From positions 137,938,841-138,002,840 of the forward strand of contig NC_133932.1 in assembly GCF_031877795.1 (NCBI RefSeq): 64,000 nt of DNA. Reading direction: 5' to 3'. The position numbers were made by a program, and so were the translations under genes. Shown piece by piece: positions 11,979-25,489 of the stretch; the stretch's first letter is position 1, and each line of letters begins with the position of its first letter. A model generated the notes under the pieces. It did not search any database. It was not told the DNA's origin and worked only from the letters and a program-made list of their open reading frames with translations. Source of the stretch: Strix aluco. Taxonomy: Eukaryota; Chordata; Aves; Strigiformes; Strigidae.

Positions 11979-13470
11979 CCAGGACCACGTCCAGCAGCAT
12001 CTGACCATCCAAGGATGGAGACACCACGACCTCTCTGGACCACACAAACCGTCAACCCGGCGGGTGACCAAGGTTGGCCAAAGTTGCCACCAGAAGCGTT
12101 GGGGTGCCAGCAGAGAGCTCCTCCATCCTCCACAGCTCGGGGAGCGTGGGTGAGTGCTCGGGACCCCGCACCCAGACCGGCGGCTACAACCACCTACGTC
12201 ACGGTGGGAGAAACGTCCACTGGGGGGAAAAAAAACCACATCAAAAGCTACAGCAAGGGGTTCCCACCACGTACAGACTAACTCCAGCTCCTCACTGCCT
12301 CAGCCGTGACCAACCCCAGTGTCTTCTCTGAGGATCTATTTCACCGCTTACAGTTATTTGGTGAGAAAGAGGGAAATGCTGTATCTTAGGGCTCCCCGAG
12401 CAGAACACAATCCTGCGTATCGCTGTGAGACGAGTGATGTCCTGGGAAGAGTCGGCGGCTCTGAGCCTTCTTCACATCAGCAGGAGTTGGTTTCCCTCAC
12501 GTTTGCCCTCGGTGCTCACCCACAGCACCGGCCGTCAGGGGCTCCTTGCAGCCACACCCTGAGGATCGAGGTGTCAAACGGTGGTTTGCAGTGTTGGGAA
12601 CCCGGGTGCCAGGGAAACGCAGAGAACCGCGGAGCGAAGCTTCACGCGCGGATTTGAAATCGGATTGTTGGGCTGTTGCCATGAACAGCAGCAGCGCTGC
12701 TTTTCGAACATCTTCAAGAAATTCCCAGGGAGGTGCAATTTCTCCCTCGAAAGATCTCCAGACTGTCCCCAGCTTCCTAAACCCTCCAGACAAACAAACA
12801 GACCCCGAGCACGGAGCCGCAGGTCCTGGGCAACGTCCACAGGCGCCTCCTCCCGGGTGAAGAGCCGCGGCGAGTCGGCCCGAAGCCGGTCGATGGGAGA
12901 GCGAACGGCTCCTGCTCCGGGGGCTGAAGTGGGACCCCACACGCAGGCAAAGGCAGAGCGAAGCCGCGGTCAGAGTCAAGCGCTGAACTGCCAAGGGGCC
13001 AGAGGGCCACAGCTCGGCTACAGGCTCTGTGGGACGGCCCCGTCCCGACAGCCCCCCCGCCAACACACCCTCGAAAGGTGGTGGAAGCACATCCACCCCC
13101 CTTCCATCTCCTCCGTCCCGCAGCCCAGCAGCGCCCACGGGTGCTGCCCCACACCAAACTGGGGCAGATCTTCGCCCCGGCAGCTCCCCGACACGCCGCC
13201 ACCTCCAACAGCGATGTCAGCGCCGAGGCCACCCCGCACCCCGGCTCCGGTAAACCGGGCGCGAGGACGTTCCTGCCGACACCCAACCTCACCCAAGCTG
13301 CCGCGCTGCCGAGACGGCTCGGCGCAGACACGGCCCCCGAGCTGCGGGTTCGGCCACAGCTTCGCGCTCCGGCAGCCCCCTGCCTTGGCACACGCTGCCC
13401 TTGCGGGGGTCTCTCACTTTTTAGCTGCGAATAAGGAGATAACTGAGGGCTGAGCAGGTTATTGCTTCCA
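11979..13470. other. GC-rich intergenic DNA, nothing recognised
   Basis: Several overlapping open frames up to about 290 codons run on both strands with no domain, no conserved motif and no plausible splice structure. Confidence 0.4.
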
Positions 13471-13845
13471 CTGTTCAGTGTGAGGAGGAGAAGGCTGAGG
13501 GGAGACCTCATCACTCTCTACAGCTCCCTGAAAGGACGTTGTAGAGAGGTTGGTGCTGGTCTCTTCTCCCAGGGAATTAGTGACAGAACAAGAGGGAACG
13601 GCTTTAAACTGCAACAGGGGAGGTTCAGACTGGGCATGAGGAAAAAATGTTTCCCAGCAAGAGTGGTCAGAGAGTGGAATAGGTGCCCAGGGAGGGGGTG
13701 GAGTCCCCATCCCTGGGTGTGTTTAAGGGCCGTTTGGATGAGCTGTGGGGGGATGTGGGGTAGGGGAGAACTTTGTAGAGTCGGGCTGAGGGTTGGACTC
13801 GATGATCCCGAGGGGCTTTTCCAACCTGAAGGATTCGGTGATTTC
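13471..13845 (+). mobile_element. CR1 LINE 3' fragment
   Basis: Plus-strand CR1 3' region: 'gaggagaaggctgagggga' at the left, then the 'gggcatgaggaaaaaatgt' and 'gggatggggactcc'-type blocks, ending in 'ttggactcgatgatcc', 'ttttccaacctgaa' and one degenerate copy of the 8-bp tail repeat (gattcggtg). The subfamily matches the copies at 15,491-15,731 and 50,605-51,050. Confidence 0.92.
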
Positions 13846-15490
13846 GAGAGAGACAGCAGCAGGGGAGCAGCTGGCAAGGCCACGTACCAATATCAAGCCC
13901 AGTAAACACTTGAGCGAATTCCTGTTTTCCCCACCTCCTGCTCATTTCATACTCGCTCCCCCTCACACGGCCTCTAAAATCTGCCCCTTTACACCCGACA
14001 CCCATGAGCCGCCGCAGCAGCACCAGCCGGGAACATAAGCCACGGGCACAGAAACACGAGAGCGTTGAGCATCTCCAAGCGGGGGGCTCTCGTTTACTCC
14101 ACACATTTCCCTGACCGTGGCTCTGCCAGCGGCGCGCGGGGTTCACTGCCAACGGGCCCTTTCCGGCGCTCAGCCCCAGCCTCCATGTTGCATCATCCCT
14201 TTTGTTATCAGGACGCAGCCGGCTCTCCACACACCCACGTGCACCCTCGCTGCCCTTCTCCCCGCTGGGCACCTTCCCTGCGCCAAAGAAACGTGCCCCA
14301 GGACCTCAAGCAGCCTCGCCGGGGAGGAAGACGCCTCCTCTGGAAGTTTCCTCCGACTCTTGCAGGGAAAACCAGGGGAAGGGGTTGGGGTGACCCGGGA
14401 AGGCCCTTCCCAGAGCACAGCCTGGAGCCGTCACCGCTCTGAAGGCCGTGAGGAGTTTTCCACATGCGCGTCCTTACGAGAGCTCTCAGCACCAAGCCTG
14501 CAGCCTCAGCTGGACCACGGCCTCGTATAAATGATAGATAAACATGTTGTGCTGATTGCTCAGCTGCTGCTGCCCTACTTAACCGTGTCATCGTGCCCGG
14601 GCTGCAAATCAGCCGGGGAATGCGCCGGCCTTCTCCCTGCAGGACACTGCGGAGCGTGCGCCACTGCAAATCCACTTCAAAATCTGCGAGGTTTCCAAAT
14701 CTCAGATAGGAATGAGCAGAGGAAGGGCTTGGAGTCCATCTGAGGTCAAGATACGGGACTTCAGGCGAACAGAAAATTGCCCAGGATGGGAAAATAAATG
14801 GTTTGAAATCACAAGAGCTCTGGCTGTCTCCACCTGCTCAGGGCTGGGGGTGAGCCACAGAGCTTTGGGGGCGGACTGGAGCCGATGGGGTTTGAGCCTT
14901 CAGCTCTACTTTAGGCTTGGACTATTTGAATGAGCCTCAAAGCCTGAGCTAAGTTCATGCCATCACCACAAACTTCACCGGGGCTCAGGTGCTTCATGAC
15001 AATCTGTGATTTCCCAGCTATTGTCACGCAGGCCTGCGGGAGCCACGGGGACGGTCCCGCGTTCAGAGAGTGAAGTGCTTCAGAGCGGGGGAGGAGGTGG
15101 GAGCTGACGTGCGGGACAAGGAGCGATGGCGCGGAACATTCCCCGGCTGCTCTGGAGGTCCTGGCTGGCTTCCCTGTGAAGGCCGATGCCATGAGCAACC
15201 CGGGGGGCTCCCCCGCTCAGCAGGCTGATCAAAACGGGGCTCAGAGAAGCATTTTTCTGCTCTGGGCCCACCCCGGGTGGGTGAGACAAGGGGCAATTTG
15301 TGGGGGCAGGAGCTGGAACACAGGACGGGGCAAACCAACGGCCCGAACTGGGTTTTTAGGAGGGAGAAAGTCTGTGCTGTGGGGCTGCACTGGGAGATGG
15401 GCTTTTGAAACACGGGAACCTGCTGCCCTAAAAGTGGGTCCCTCTGTTGTTACCCCACTGGGGACAAGGATCTTTTCTTTTTTTCCTTTT
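13846..15490. other. Intergenic DNA with one short AT-rich patch
   Basis: Mostly GC-rich with no gene supported. At 14,520-14,590 there is an AT-rich patch with 'tataaatgatagataaaca', including a forkhead-like TAAACA. Nothing else was recognised. Confidence 0.35.
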
Positions 15491-15731
15491 TCATTCAGGT
15501 TGGAAAAGGCCCTCGGGATCATCGAGTCCAACCCTCAGCCCGACTCTACAAAGTTCTCCCCTACCCCACATCCCCCCACAGCTCATCCAAACGGCCCTTA
15601 AACACACCCAGGGATGGGGACTCCACCCCCTCCCTGGGCAGCCTATTCCACTCTCTGACCACTCTTGCTGGGAAACATTTGTTCCTCATGCCCAGTCTGA
15701 ACCTCCCCTGTTGCAGTTTAAAGCCGTTCCT
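15491..15731 (-). mobile_element. CR1 LINE 3' fragment
   Basis: Reverse-complement CR1 tail beginning with 'tcaggttggaaaaggccct' and 'cgagtccaaccctcagccc' and stopping abruptly after 'aaagccgttcc'. Same subfamily as the 13.5-kb copy, in the opposite orientation 1.6 kb away. Confidence 0.9.
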
Positions 15732-16661
15732 GGTGAATTATTCTCAGCACAACAGCCAACACTCCAGGCAGCAGCTGCAATTCAGCCACCCTGCGCCTCC
15801 GAGCAGGACAAGAGGCACCGGCAGGAGGGAGAAGCCCCCCCCAGATGGCACCAGTTGGGGTCTGCAAGCCCCCGGCCCCCCATTCCCCGCACGGGCTGCC
15901 CCTCCTGTCTGGCTCCCTCCAAGCTCTCCGCTCTCTCTGGACAGAACAGCCCCGGGCAGACGCTCCTCACTGCTACCAGACATTCCCTCCCGGCCGAGAG
16001 CGCCAAGTCGCCTTGGCCTGTGGTTCCTGGCCAAACTCCAGAGCGAACTCCCCTGGCTTCAGACAACCTTCACCCCACCGACACCCCCAGGGGCTGGGGC
16101 ACAGCCGAGACGTGGGCGCCTGCCACCCCTCTGCCGCCCCCCGCCAGCACGGGCACCCGTCGCCATCCCCGGGGCCCTTTCGGGGAGGGGGAGAGGTTCT
16201 CCCGCGCTGCTGACTCTGCACTGCCTTACGGTAAAAGGAACAAGCTTTTAGAAAACTCTTTTTCTTTTAGGATATTATCAACAGCAGGAATAATTAATAA
16301 ATATTACAGGTTTAATTCCTAGGATACAGGTGCTCTAGGAACAACACTGACAGTTCGATGCCAAGGCTGCTCGTTTGTCCGTCTCAGTCTCACGATGAAG
16401 TACCAAAAATCAGTCTTAGGTTTCAGTTTCAGTTTTAGACGTAACAAAAGATAAGAAATAAGTGATTAACTTGGGGTCAGCAATTTAGAAAGGCGAGGTA
16501 ATGAAAAGCTAGCCACAGAGTAAGTATATGTGAAATAGAACATTTTGAGTCTTTTTTCAGAAGTCTAAAGGTGAATTCTGATGAAGATCATTTAAGATGA
16601 GTAACCCCGACGACCCAAGAGTGCACCGGGGAGCAGCGGCGTCAGAAGAAGAGTCAGAACG
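15732..16661. other. Intergenic DNA, right half AT-rich
   Basis: 15,732-16,240 is GC-rich with nothing recognised. 16,241-16,661 is AT-rich and leads into the repeat copy at 16,662. It may belong to the same element, but the matching upstream part of the second copy (18,651-19,032) aligns only poorly by eye. Confidence 0.3.
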
Positions 16662-16860
16662 GAACGATGAGAATCAGCTGGAGCTGGGGAATATAACGGA
16701 CTTTGGTAATTGAGGGAGAATTAAGAGCTGAGAGTTCCTGGGAAATCACCAAAACCTTTTTGTATTGCAGAATGTTCTGTACAATCACAGATATAAAGGA
16801 CACTTTTTGTCGGCCATGGCCACTCCTGGAGGTGCTGGCCCAGCTCTGAGCCCAGAGATA
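16662..16860. repeat. Unclassified interspersed repeat, copy A
   Basis: About 190 bp closely matching 19,033-19,216. Shared blocks include 'gaacgatgagaatcagctgg', 'agctggggaata', 'tttgtattgcagaatgtt' and 'ggccactcc'. The match stays on one strand and in one order with small indels, so this is an interspersed element rather than a local tandem duplication. The family is not recognised; an LTR fossil or an internal retroelement fragment is possible. Confidence 0.6.
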
Positions 16861-17370
16861 CCCACAGGCTGGCGAAATTCTTTAACACTCACCCCAGGAC
16901 AGCTGCTCCTCGCCGAGGCGCAAAAACCCCCCTGTTCCCCAAAAAGCGCTGCGGGGAGCTCCTGGGGCTCTGGGGGATGGGGGGGGAGTTCTGGCAGCCC
17001 CACACCCCGCCTCGTGCCTCTGCGGCGCTGAGAAGAGGGGTGCCTGTGCGAGGGGCGCCCGTGCGAGGGCTGAGCTGCGCCAGGAACACCTTAAGCCACC
17101 AAAACTTCATCATCAGGGCTGTTGACAGTCCCCGAAAGATCTAATGAGACGTTAACAGGAGGGATGTCAGGAAGACAACAGACAAAATATTTAACGGGCC
17201 GCTGCTTTACAGCACTTAAAGCCTTGACTTTGTGCTTGGTCAAGCACAATTTGCTGTTGGTAAAATCCACTTTGGCTGCTCTCGATTGCTTCACCCGTTG
17301 GAGACTGGGATCACAAGAGGACACGCTCCACACCCCTTCCAGGCTGAGGCTGACCCGTCCGTACCCCAGA

Positions 17371-17764
17371 CCTGTGAGGACAGGCTGAGAGAGTTGGGGG
17401 GTTCAGCTGGAGAAGAGAAGGCTCCGGGGAGACCTTAGAGCGGCCTCCCAGGACTGAAAGGGGCTACAGGAAAGGGGGGAGGGACTTGTCATCAGGGGGG
17501 AGAGATAGGATGAGGGGGAACAGGTTTAAACTGACAGAGGGGAGATTTAGATGAGATCTAAGGCAGAAATTGTTCCCTGGGAGGGTGGAGAGGCCCCGGC
17601 ACAGGTTGCCCAGAGAAGCTGTGGCTGCCCCCTCCCTGGAAGGGCTCAAGGCCAGGCTGGACAGGGCTTTGGGCAACCTGGGCTAGTGGAAGGTGGCCCT
17701 GCCCGGGGCAGTGGGGTGTCACACATCTTTAAGGTCCCTTCCAACCCTCCTGTGATTCCATGAT
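17371..17764 (+). mobile_element. CR1 LINE 3' fragment (second subfamily)
   Basis: Plus-strand CR1 3' end with 'ctggagaagagaaggctccg', 'agatgagatctaaggcag', 'cacaggttgcccagagaa' and 'ggtcccttccaaccc', ending in 'tgtgattccatgat'. The inverted, closely similar copy lies at 21,071-21,510. Confidence 0.9.
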
Positions 17765-18650
17765 CTTCCCCAAAGCCAGAGAAATGGGCTGTCCCGGTAC
17801 CCGGTACGGGATGAAGTCTGCAGGTTGTTTGCCCCCCACCCAGCACGTCCTTGACCTTTTCCAGCTCAGTGCTCCTGGTGGCCCAACAGGGCTGGTTGGT
17901 GGCCCTGTTCCTGCCCAGTGGGGACAAGGCTCAGGCGAGCAGAGCTGTGGCAGGGAGGCTGCCCAGAGGGCGCGTGGCCACAGAGCGGTACCAACCCCGC
18001 CGCAGCTCTGCCCCGCTCGCCCTCGCACTGGTTTGGACTGGGAGGGGACGCGCTCGCCCGGTTTTCCCCAGAATTCCCTCAAAAAAACCCAGCGGGTTCG
18101 TGGTTTCAGAGCACGCTCGCTCAGCAGGTCGGGGGGGAATTTATCCAGGGAAAAAGGGCCGGAATAGGCACCGTCCAGCTATGTCAGCCCCGCTGGCTGG
18201 TCTGGAGAAGCAGCACGAGCGGAGGCCGCTGAGGGCGGGCGCAGGTTTGTCCCCAACCAGCTGTTCTCCAGCCAGTTGTTTGTCCCACAGGCAGCAGCAA
18301 TTCCCACCCCCCCAGGACGCGTCATGCACCTGCAGACAGGCCCAGCCGTGCTCTGCGCCTCACCGGGCCAACTGCAAAACGACCCCGAGCCAGCGGCCAC
18401 CACGGCCCAACAGTCGTGAGAAAGGCCGTGCAGGCACCGCAAGGAGGCCAACGTGCGGAGAGCTCCGGGTCTACCTAAACCGCATTGAGCACGCGATGCT
18501 GCAACACCTCGGCGCCTGGGAGCGTCCAGAGAAAGCACCCGATCACCCGCTGCGGGACAGGGGCGAGAGGAACGTCACTGGCACGAAACACGGAACAACG
18601 AGCAAGGGCCTAACGGAGCGAGAGTGGTAGAAGAATTTTAAATACAACCT
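17765..18650. other. GC-rich intergenic DNA, nothing recognised
   Basis: No gene or repeat supported; overlapping composition-driven frames only. Confidence 0.4.
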
Positions 18651-19032
18651 CTGGTATATTTGAAATAGATTTTAAGGCCCAGTGAAACGCGTTCAAGACT
18701 GAGGGATCTTGTAAGGCAGCCAGAACGCTGCTCCACAGGCCTGAGAACTGTTCTTAGCCTGCTGCTTGGATAGTCCCAACCCAAGGCTGGCTTAAAACCC
18801 AGTCAAGCTGCTCCTATAGAGACAGTTTTAACAAAGGAGGATTAATTGACTAAACACAGGTGCTTTGCTAGATTAAGAGAATTTAGTACATAGAAACTGC
18901 TCCCTCTACCCCAGCATTTCACAGAACATCCTGAAGTCTCTCAGAATTGCACGAGATGAAAACTAGTGGAAGAAAGATGAAGAAGATGATGACCCAAAAG
19001 ATGACCCTGAAACTGAAGTAAGAATTGGAACA

Positions 19033-19216
19033 GAACGATGAGAATCAGCTGGAGCTGGGGAATAAAATGGACTTTGGAAACCGAGGAAGAATTCTGAGAG
19101 TTCGGGGGAAAACACCAAAGACTTTTGTATTGCAGAATGTTATGTAGAATCATATACAGAGGGTGGTTTTTGTCAGGCACGGCCACTCCCTGAGGTGCTG
19201 GCCCACCTCCCTGCAC
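19033..19216. repeat. Unclassified interspersed repeat, copy B
   Basis: Second copy of the element at 16,662-16,860, same orientation, 2.4 kb away. The AT-rich DNA at 18,651-19,032 directly upstream may be part of the element. Family not recognised. Confidence 0.6.
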
Positions 19217-20544
19217 AGCCCCAGGTCCCCAAAAGCACCCGGCCCCCTGCGGACACCCCCTGCCACCTCCACAGAGGCAGACCCACGCTCTCTCGTCACC
19301 CAACGCTGCAGCTCATTAACCAAAAGCACAATTTTCTGGGTTTTTTCCTGCACCATTTCGAAGCGCTTCAGAACTCTGTCTCCAGCTGCCAGAGGAAACC
19401 CCCTGCCAGGCCGTCCCTGGTTGTCTCAGCTCTGAAGCTGCTTTTTTCCCTGGTTTTCTCACTCTCTGAAGCGACCGCAGCCTCCTCACGTTTCCTCTGA
19501 AGCAGCAAAATGGCTTTTGCCTCTTTCCTCGAGCAGAGGCTGGGTGCAGCCAGACAACGCCCCGAGGGAAGCCCCTCTCCGGCCAGGCGGGGTCTTACGC
19601 CTCATCCCCGCCATTTCCTCACGGACCCCACAACGTTCCCGCGTTTCCCGCCCGGGGCCATCGGAAGCACCTGCTCTTCAGCCGGCCGGACCGAGGGAAC
19701 CACCCCGCTGCCACCGCAGGGGCACGAGGCCCTTCCCGGGCAGCGCCCTCGCCCCAGCAGCTGCACAACGCCTGCAGAACCTGCCCACCTCAACCAGGAG
19801 ACGATTGCTCTGGGCTTCCTGCTCCTACTCGTCACAACTTGCTGCAAGGCTTCATCTTTAGTGTCAAACAGACGAGAAAAGAAAAGCTGGTTTATTTATT
19901 CACCAGCTCATGGATAACTTGCAGGGCAGAGCGGTACTTTTCAAGAGAACTTTGTACAGATCTCCACCTGATGCTGCTTCTCCCCTAAGAGTTTGAAAGA
20001 ACTTTGGAAACAATAAAAATAAAAATCCCTGAGGTCTCGCTGCCCTCTGTTCAAGACGTGACGCTGTAGCAAGCAGTGCGACAGCCCCAACAGCCACACA
20101 CTTACACACAAAAACATCCCAGTGACCAAAATTTAAAAATATTCCTGCCCCCCTTCACCCCTGAGCCGCTCTCCTGTGTCCCCGCCCGGGGCGGAGCCGA
20201 AGCCCTTAGAGCCGAGGTCGCTTGGCATCATCCACACCCCAACGCCGCGTACGTCCAGCTGAGATCTCCCCCGCTGCAGGTTTCTCCCCCTCATTCAGCA
20301 AACACAAAGGGGTTTTCGCTCCGCGAACTCGCCCGGCCCCTCCGCGAGCCCCTGTGACCCCTTGGCGAGGGGCTGCAGGACGGCTCAGCTCCCAGGAAGG
20401 GTTTGGAGCCTGCTCCTCGCCACCCCTCGCTCCCAGCACTGTCGCTCGCTCGCCCCCCACTAACTCCAGCGCCAGACATTCCTCTGCTAAAGCTCCCCCT
20501 GCACTCGGGCCCTAACGAGGCAGGTGACAACTAACAGAACAAAA
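19217..20544. other. GC-rich intergenic DNA, nothing recognised
   Basis: No coding, RNA or repeat feature could be supported. Confidence 0.4.
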
Positions 20545-20760
20545 CGCCTTTTGCCATAAAAGCCCTTATTCTCCCTCTAATCTCCAGACAACCGATTCAT
20601 TACAAGCTATCCTGGCCTGTTGGTTTAATACAACTTTATCTGCATCACAATCACATTAAATTATACTGCGGCCTTTATATAAAACTAAGACAAGACAGAT
20701 TTACTACCTCTTCTGAGGTGCCCTGCTGGTGCAATACATCTGTCAGGAAGCCATAATCAC
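20545..20760. other. AT-rich island
   Basis: AT-rich unique block with CCATAAAAGCCC (HOX/CDX-like), 'ccgattcattacaag', TTTAATAC and 'cacattaaattatactg'. Candidate conserved noncoding element, by composition and motif density. Confidence 0.33.
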
Positions 20761-21070
20761 CAAAAAAATCGAATTTAGGTCCCACCCCAATAATGTTGCC
20801 AACAGGTTCTGAAAAAGACCTTCAAGAAACACAAACCCCTGTCCAGACACAGGGTGTCTACCCAGAGGGTTCCCCGTTTTCCGCAAGCAGCACAGAAAAT
20901 GCTCTAGAGAACCCTTGTCGCGTGTGCCCTCACAGCGGGTCGTTCTTTGTCCCTCACGGCCTGAGACTGGGAAGAAATTCCCACCAAAACTCTTGTATTT
21001 AAATCTTCCCTCACCCAGAGGAACCCACTGTGGCAGGTACCCTACAAACCAAAGGGTTTTGTATCAGTAA
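20761..21070. other. Intergenic DNA, nothing recognised
   Basis: Mixed-composition sequence with no supported feature. Confidence 0.3.
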
Positions 21071-21510
21071 ATCACAGAATCCTCGTATAGTTTCGGAGTT
21101 TCGGTTGGGAGGGACCTCAAAGCCCATCCAGTGCCACCCCCCTGCCCCGGGCAGGGCCACCTTCCACTAGCCCAGGTTGCCCAAAGCCCCGTCCAACCTG
21201 GCCTTGAACCCTTCCAGGGAGGGGGCAGCCACAGCTTCTCTGGGCAACCTGTGCCAGGGCCTCACCACCCTCACAGGGAACAATTTCTGCCTTAGATCTC
21301 ATCTAAATCTCCCCTCTGTCAGTTTAAACCCGTTCCCCCTCATCCTATCCCTCCCCCCTGATGACGAGTCCCTCCCCCCTTTCCTGTAGCCCCTTTAAGC
21401 CCCGGGAGGCCGCTCTAAGGTCTCCCCGGAGCCTTCTCTTCTCCAGCTGAACCCCCCAACTCTCTCAGCCTGTCCTCACAGAGGGGGTGCCCCACACCTG
21501 CTCTCAGGAA
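21071..21510 (-). mobile_element. CR1 LINE 3' fragment (second subfamily)
   Basis: Reverse-complement CR1 beginning with 'atcacagaatcctcg' and 'gttgggagggacctca', then 'ccttgaacccttccaggga', 'gggcaacctgtgccagg' and 'ctcatctaaatctcccct'. It mirrors the 17.4-kb copy over nearly its full length. Confidence 0.9.
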
Positions 21511-22398
21511 AGGCCTCCCTGAAACCATTCCCTCTGCCTAAATCATCTGGATCGACAGTTTTCCCTCTTTCCCACCCAATTTGGCCACCACGCTGCTCCC
21601 CGGGCAGGCGCCCTCCCCCTGTGTTCCGCAGGGCTGCCCGTCCCCTGACCTCATCCCCCGCGGTCGGGGCGAGACCCCACAGTGTTACCGTAAATTAGGT
21701 CTCAAAAGAACCCTCTAAGGCTTAGTGTGAAGCTTTCGAAGGCCGGCGGTCTGTGCTGCAGTGCTGGGTTCACGGGGGATCGCTCCACCGAACGTGCACA
21801 CACTAAAACAAAAATTTACCCTTTCTATACCTTAAAGATGTGAATTTTCATACTTTTCCCAAGAAATCTCCACCTTTCCACCCATCTACATTATTGACAT
21901 CCTTACAAAATGACACTGCGCAGGCACGGGGGTCTCAGGTGGTTGCTGGTTGTTTGGGGCATTTCCCCCCTACTCCTTTTTCCCTTTTATGGTCATGAGT
22001 CTTTTGAGGACAGTTCCTTCTCCTCGGATGTTCCCCAACTCTGTTGTCCAGCCAAGCTGCTCTTCCTTACCCACCGTGTTTGGGTGTTCCTGCCAGGACA
22101 GACCTGCCTCAGCTCAGGGTATCTTCTCTGTGCGCTTTAACCACTCCGGCCTCGTTAAACGCAAAATTTAACATTGCTTCGTAAAACAATTTCTTAATAT
22201 GAAAGCTGTCACGAAACGCTCATCACTAATTGTTACAGGCCCCGACTCGCCGGCACCGGCAGGGCTCTCGACGAGGGTCCCCGGCAGCGCGACAGCTGGC
22301 GGGGGCCCGACGGGGCCTACGCGGGGCGGTGGGGAAGGGAGGGGACCCCGGGGTGAAGGGAGGGGACCCCGGGCCCCGCGGCAGGAGCCGGATGTCGC

Positions 22399-22400
<2 letters not shown>
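21511..22400. other. Intergenic DNA upstream of RPS11, nothing recognised
   Basis: Mixed composition, becoming a CpG island toward 22,240. The block near 22,330-22,375 contains two tandem copies of a GGGGACCCCGGG-type motif. No gene supported. Confidence 0.35.

Positions 22401-22434
<34 letters not shown>
22401..22434 (+). repeat. Poly-C homopolymer, 34 C
   Basis: Uninterrupted run of 34 cytosines about 150 bp upstream of the RPS11 start codon. The true length may differ because such runs are error-prone. It can form an i-motif, and a G-quadruplex on the other strand. Confidence 0.9.
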
Positions 22435-22435
<1 letters not shown>

Positions 22436-22489
22436 TACGTGTAGGCCCGGCCATACCCGTCCCCTCAGGGCGCCGGCGGAAATGACGTT

Positions 22490-22584
22490 AACAGGCCCCG
22501 CCCTCCCGTGAGGTCACTTCCGGCGCCTCGCGGATAAGCGGCGCCGCACGCGCCCCGCCGCCTCTTTCCGCCGCGCGGCCCAAG
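22490..22584 (+). promoter_or_regulatory. RPS11 promoter and 5'TOP leader
   Basis: A CpG-rich proximal promoter with an ETS-type CACTTCCGG at 22,515-22,523 and a pyrimidine-rich CCTCTTTCC tract at 22,561-22,569 that fits the 5' terminal oligopyrimidine start of ribosomal-protein mRNAs. TOP leaders put translation under mTOR/LARP1 control in vertebrates. The start site is inferred to lie within the tract, giving a leader of about 20 nt before the ATG at 22,585. Confidence 0.65.
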
Positions 22585-25429
<2,845 letters not shown>

Positions 25430-25463
25430 AAAACAAAAACGGCCCGTGGGGACACACGGGACC

Positions 25464-25469
25464 AATAAA
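25464..25469 (+). terminator. RPS11 polyadenylation signal
   Basis: Canonical AATAAA 35 bp after the stop codon, followed within about 20 bp by a GT-rich stretch. This gives the very short 3'UTR typical of ribosomal-protein mRNAs. Confidence 0.9.
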
Positions 25470-25489
25470 GCTTTTGTAAAGAGTCACCC

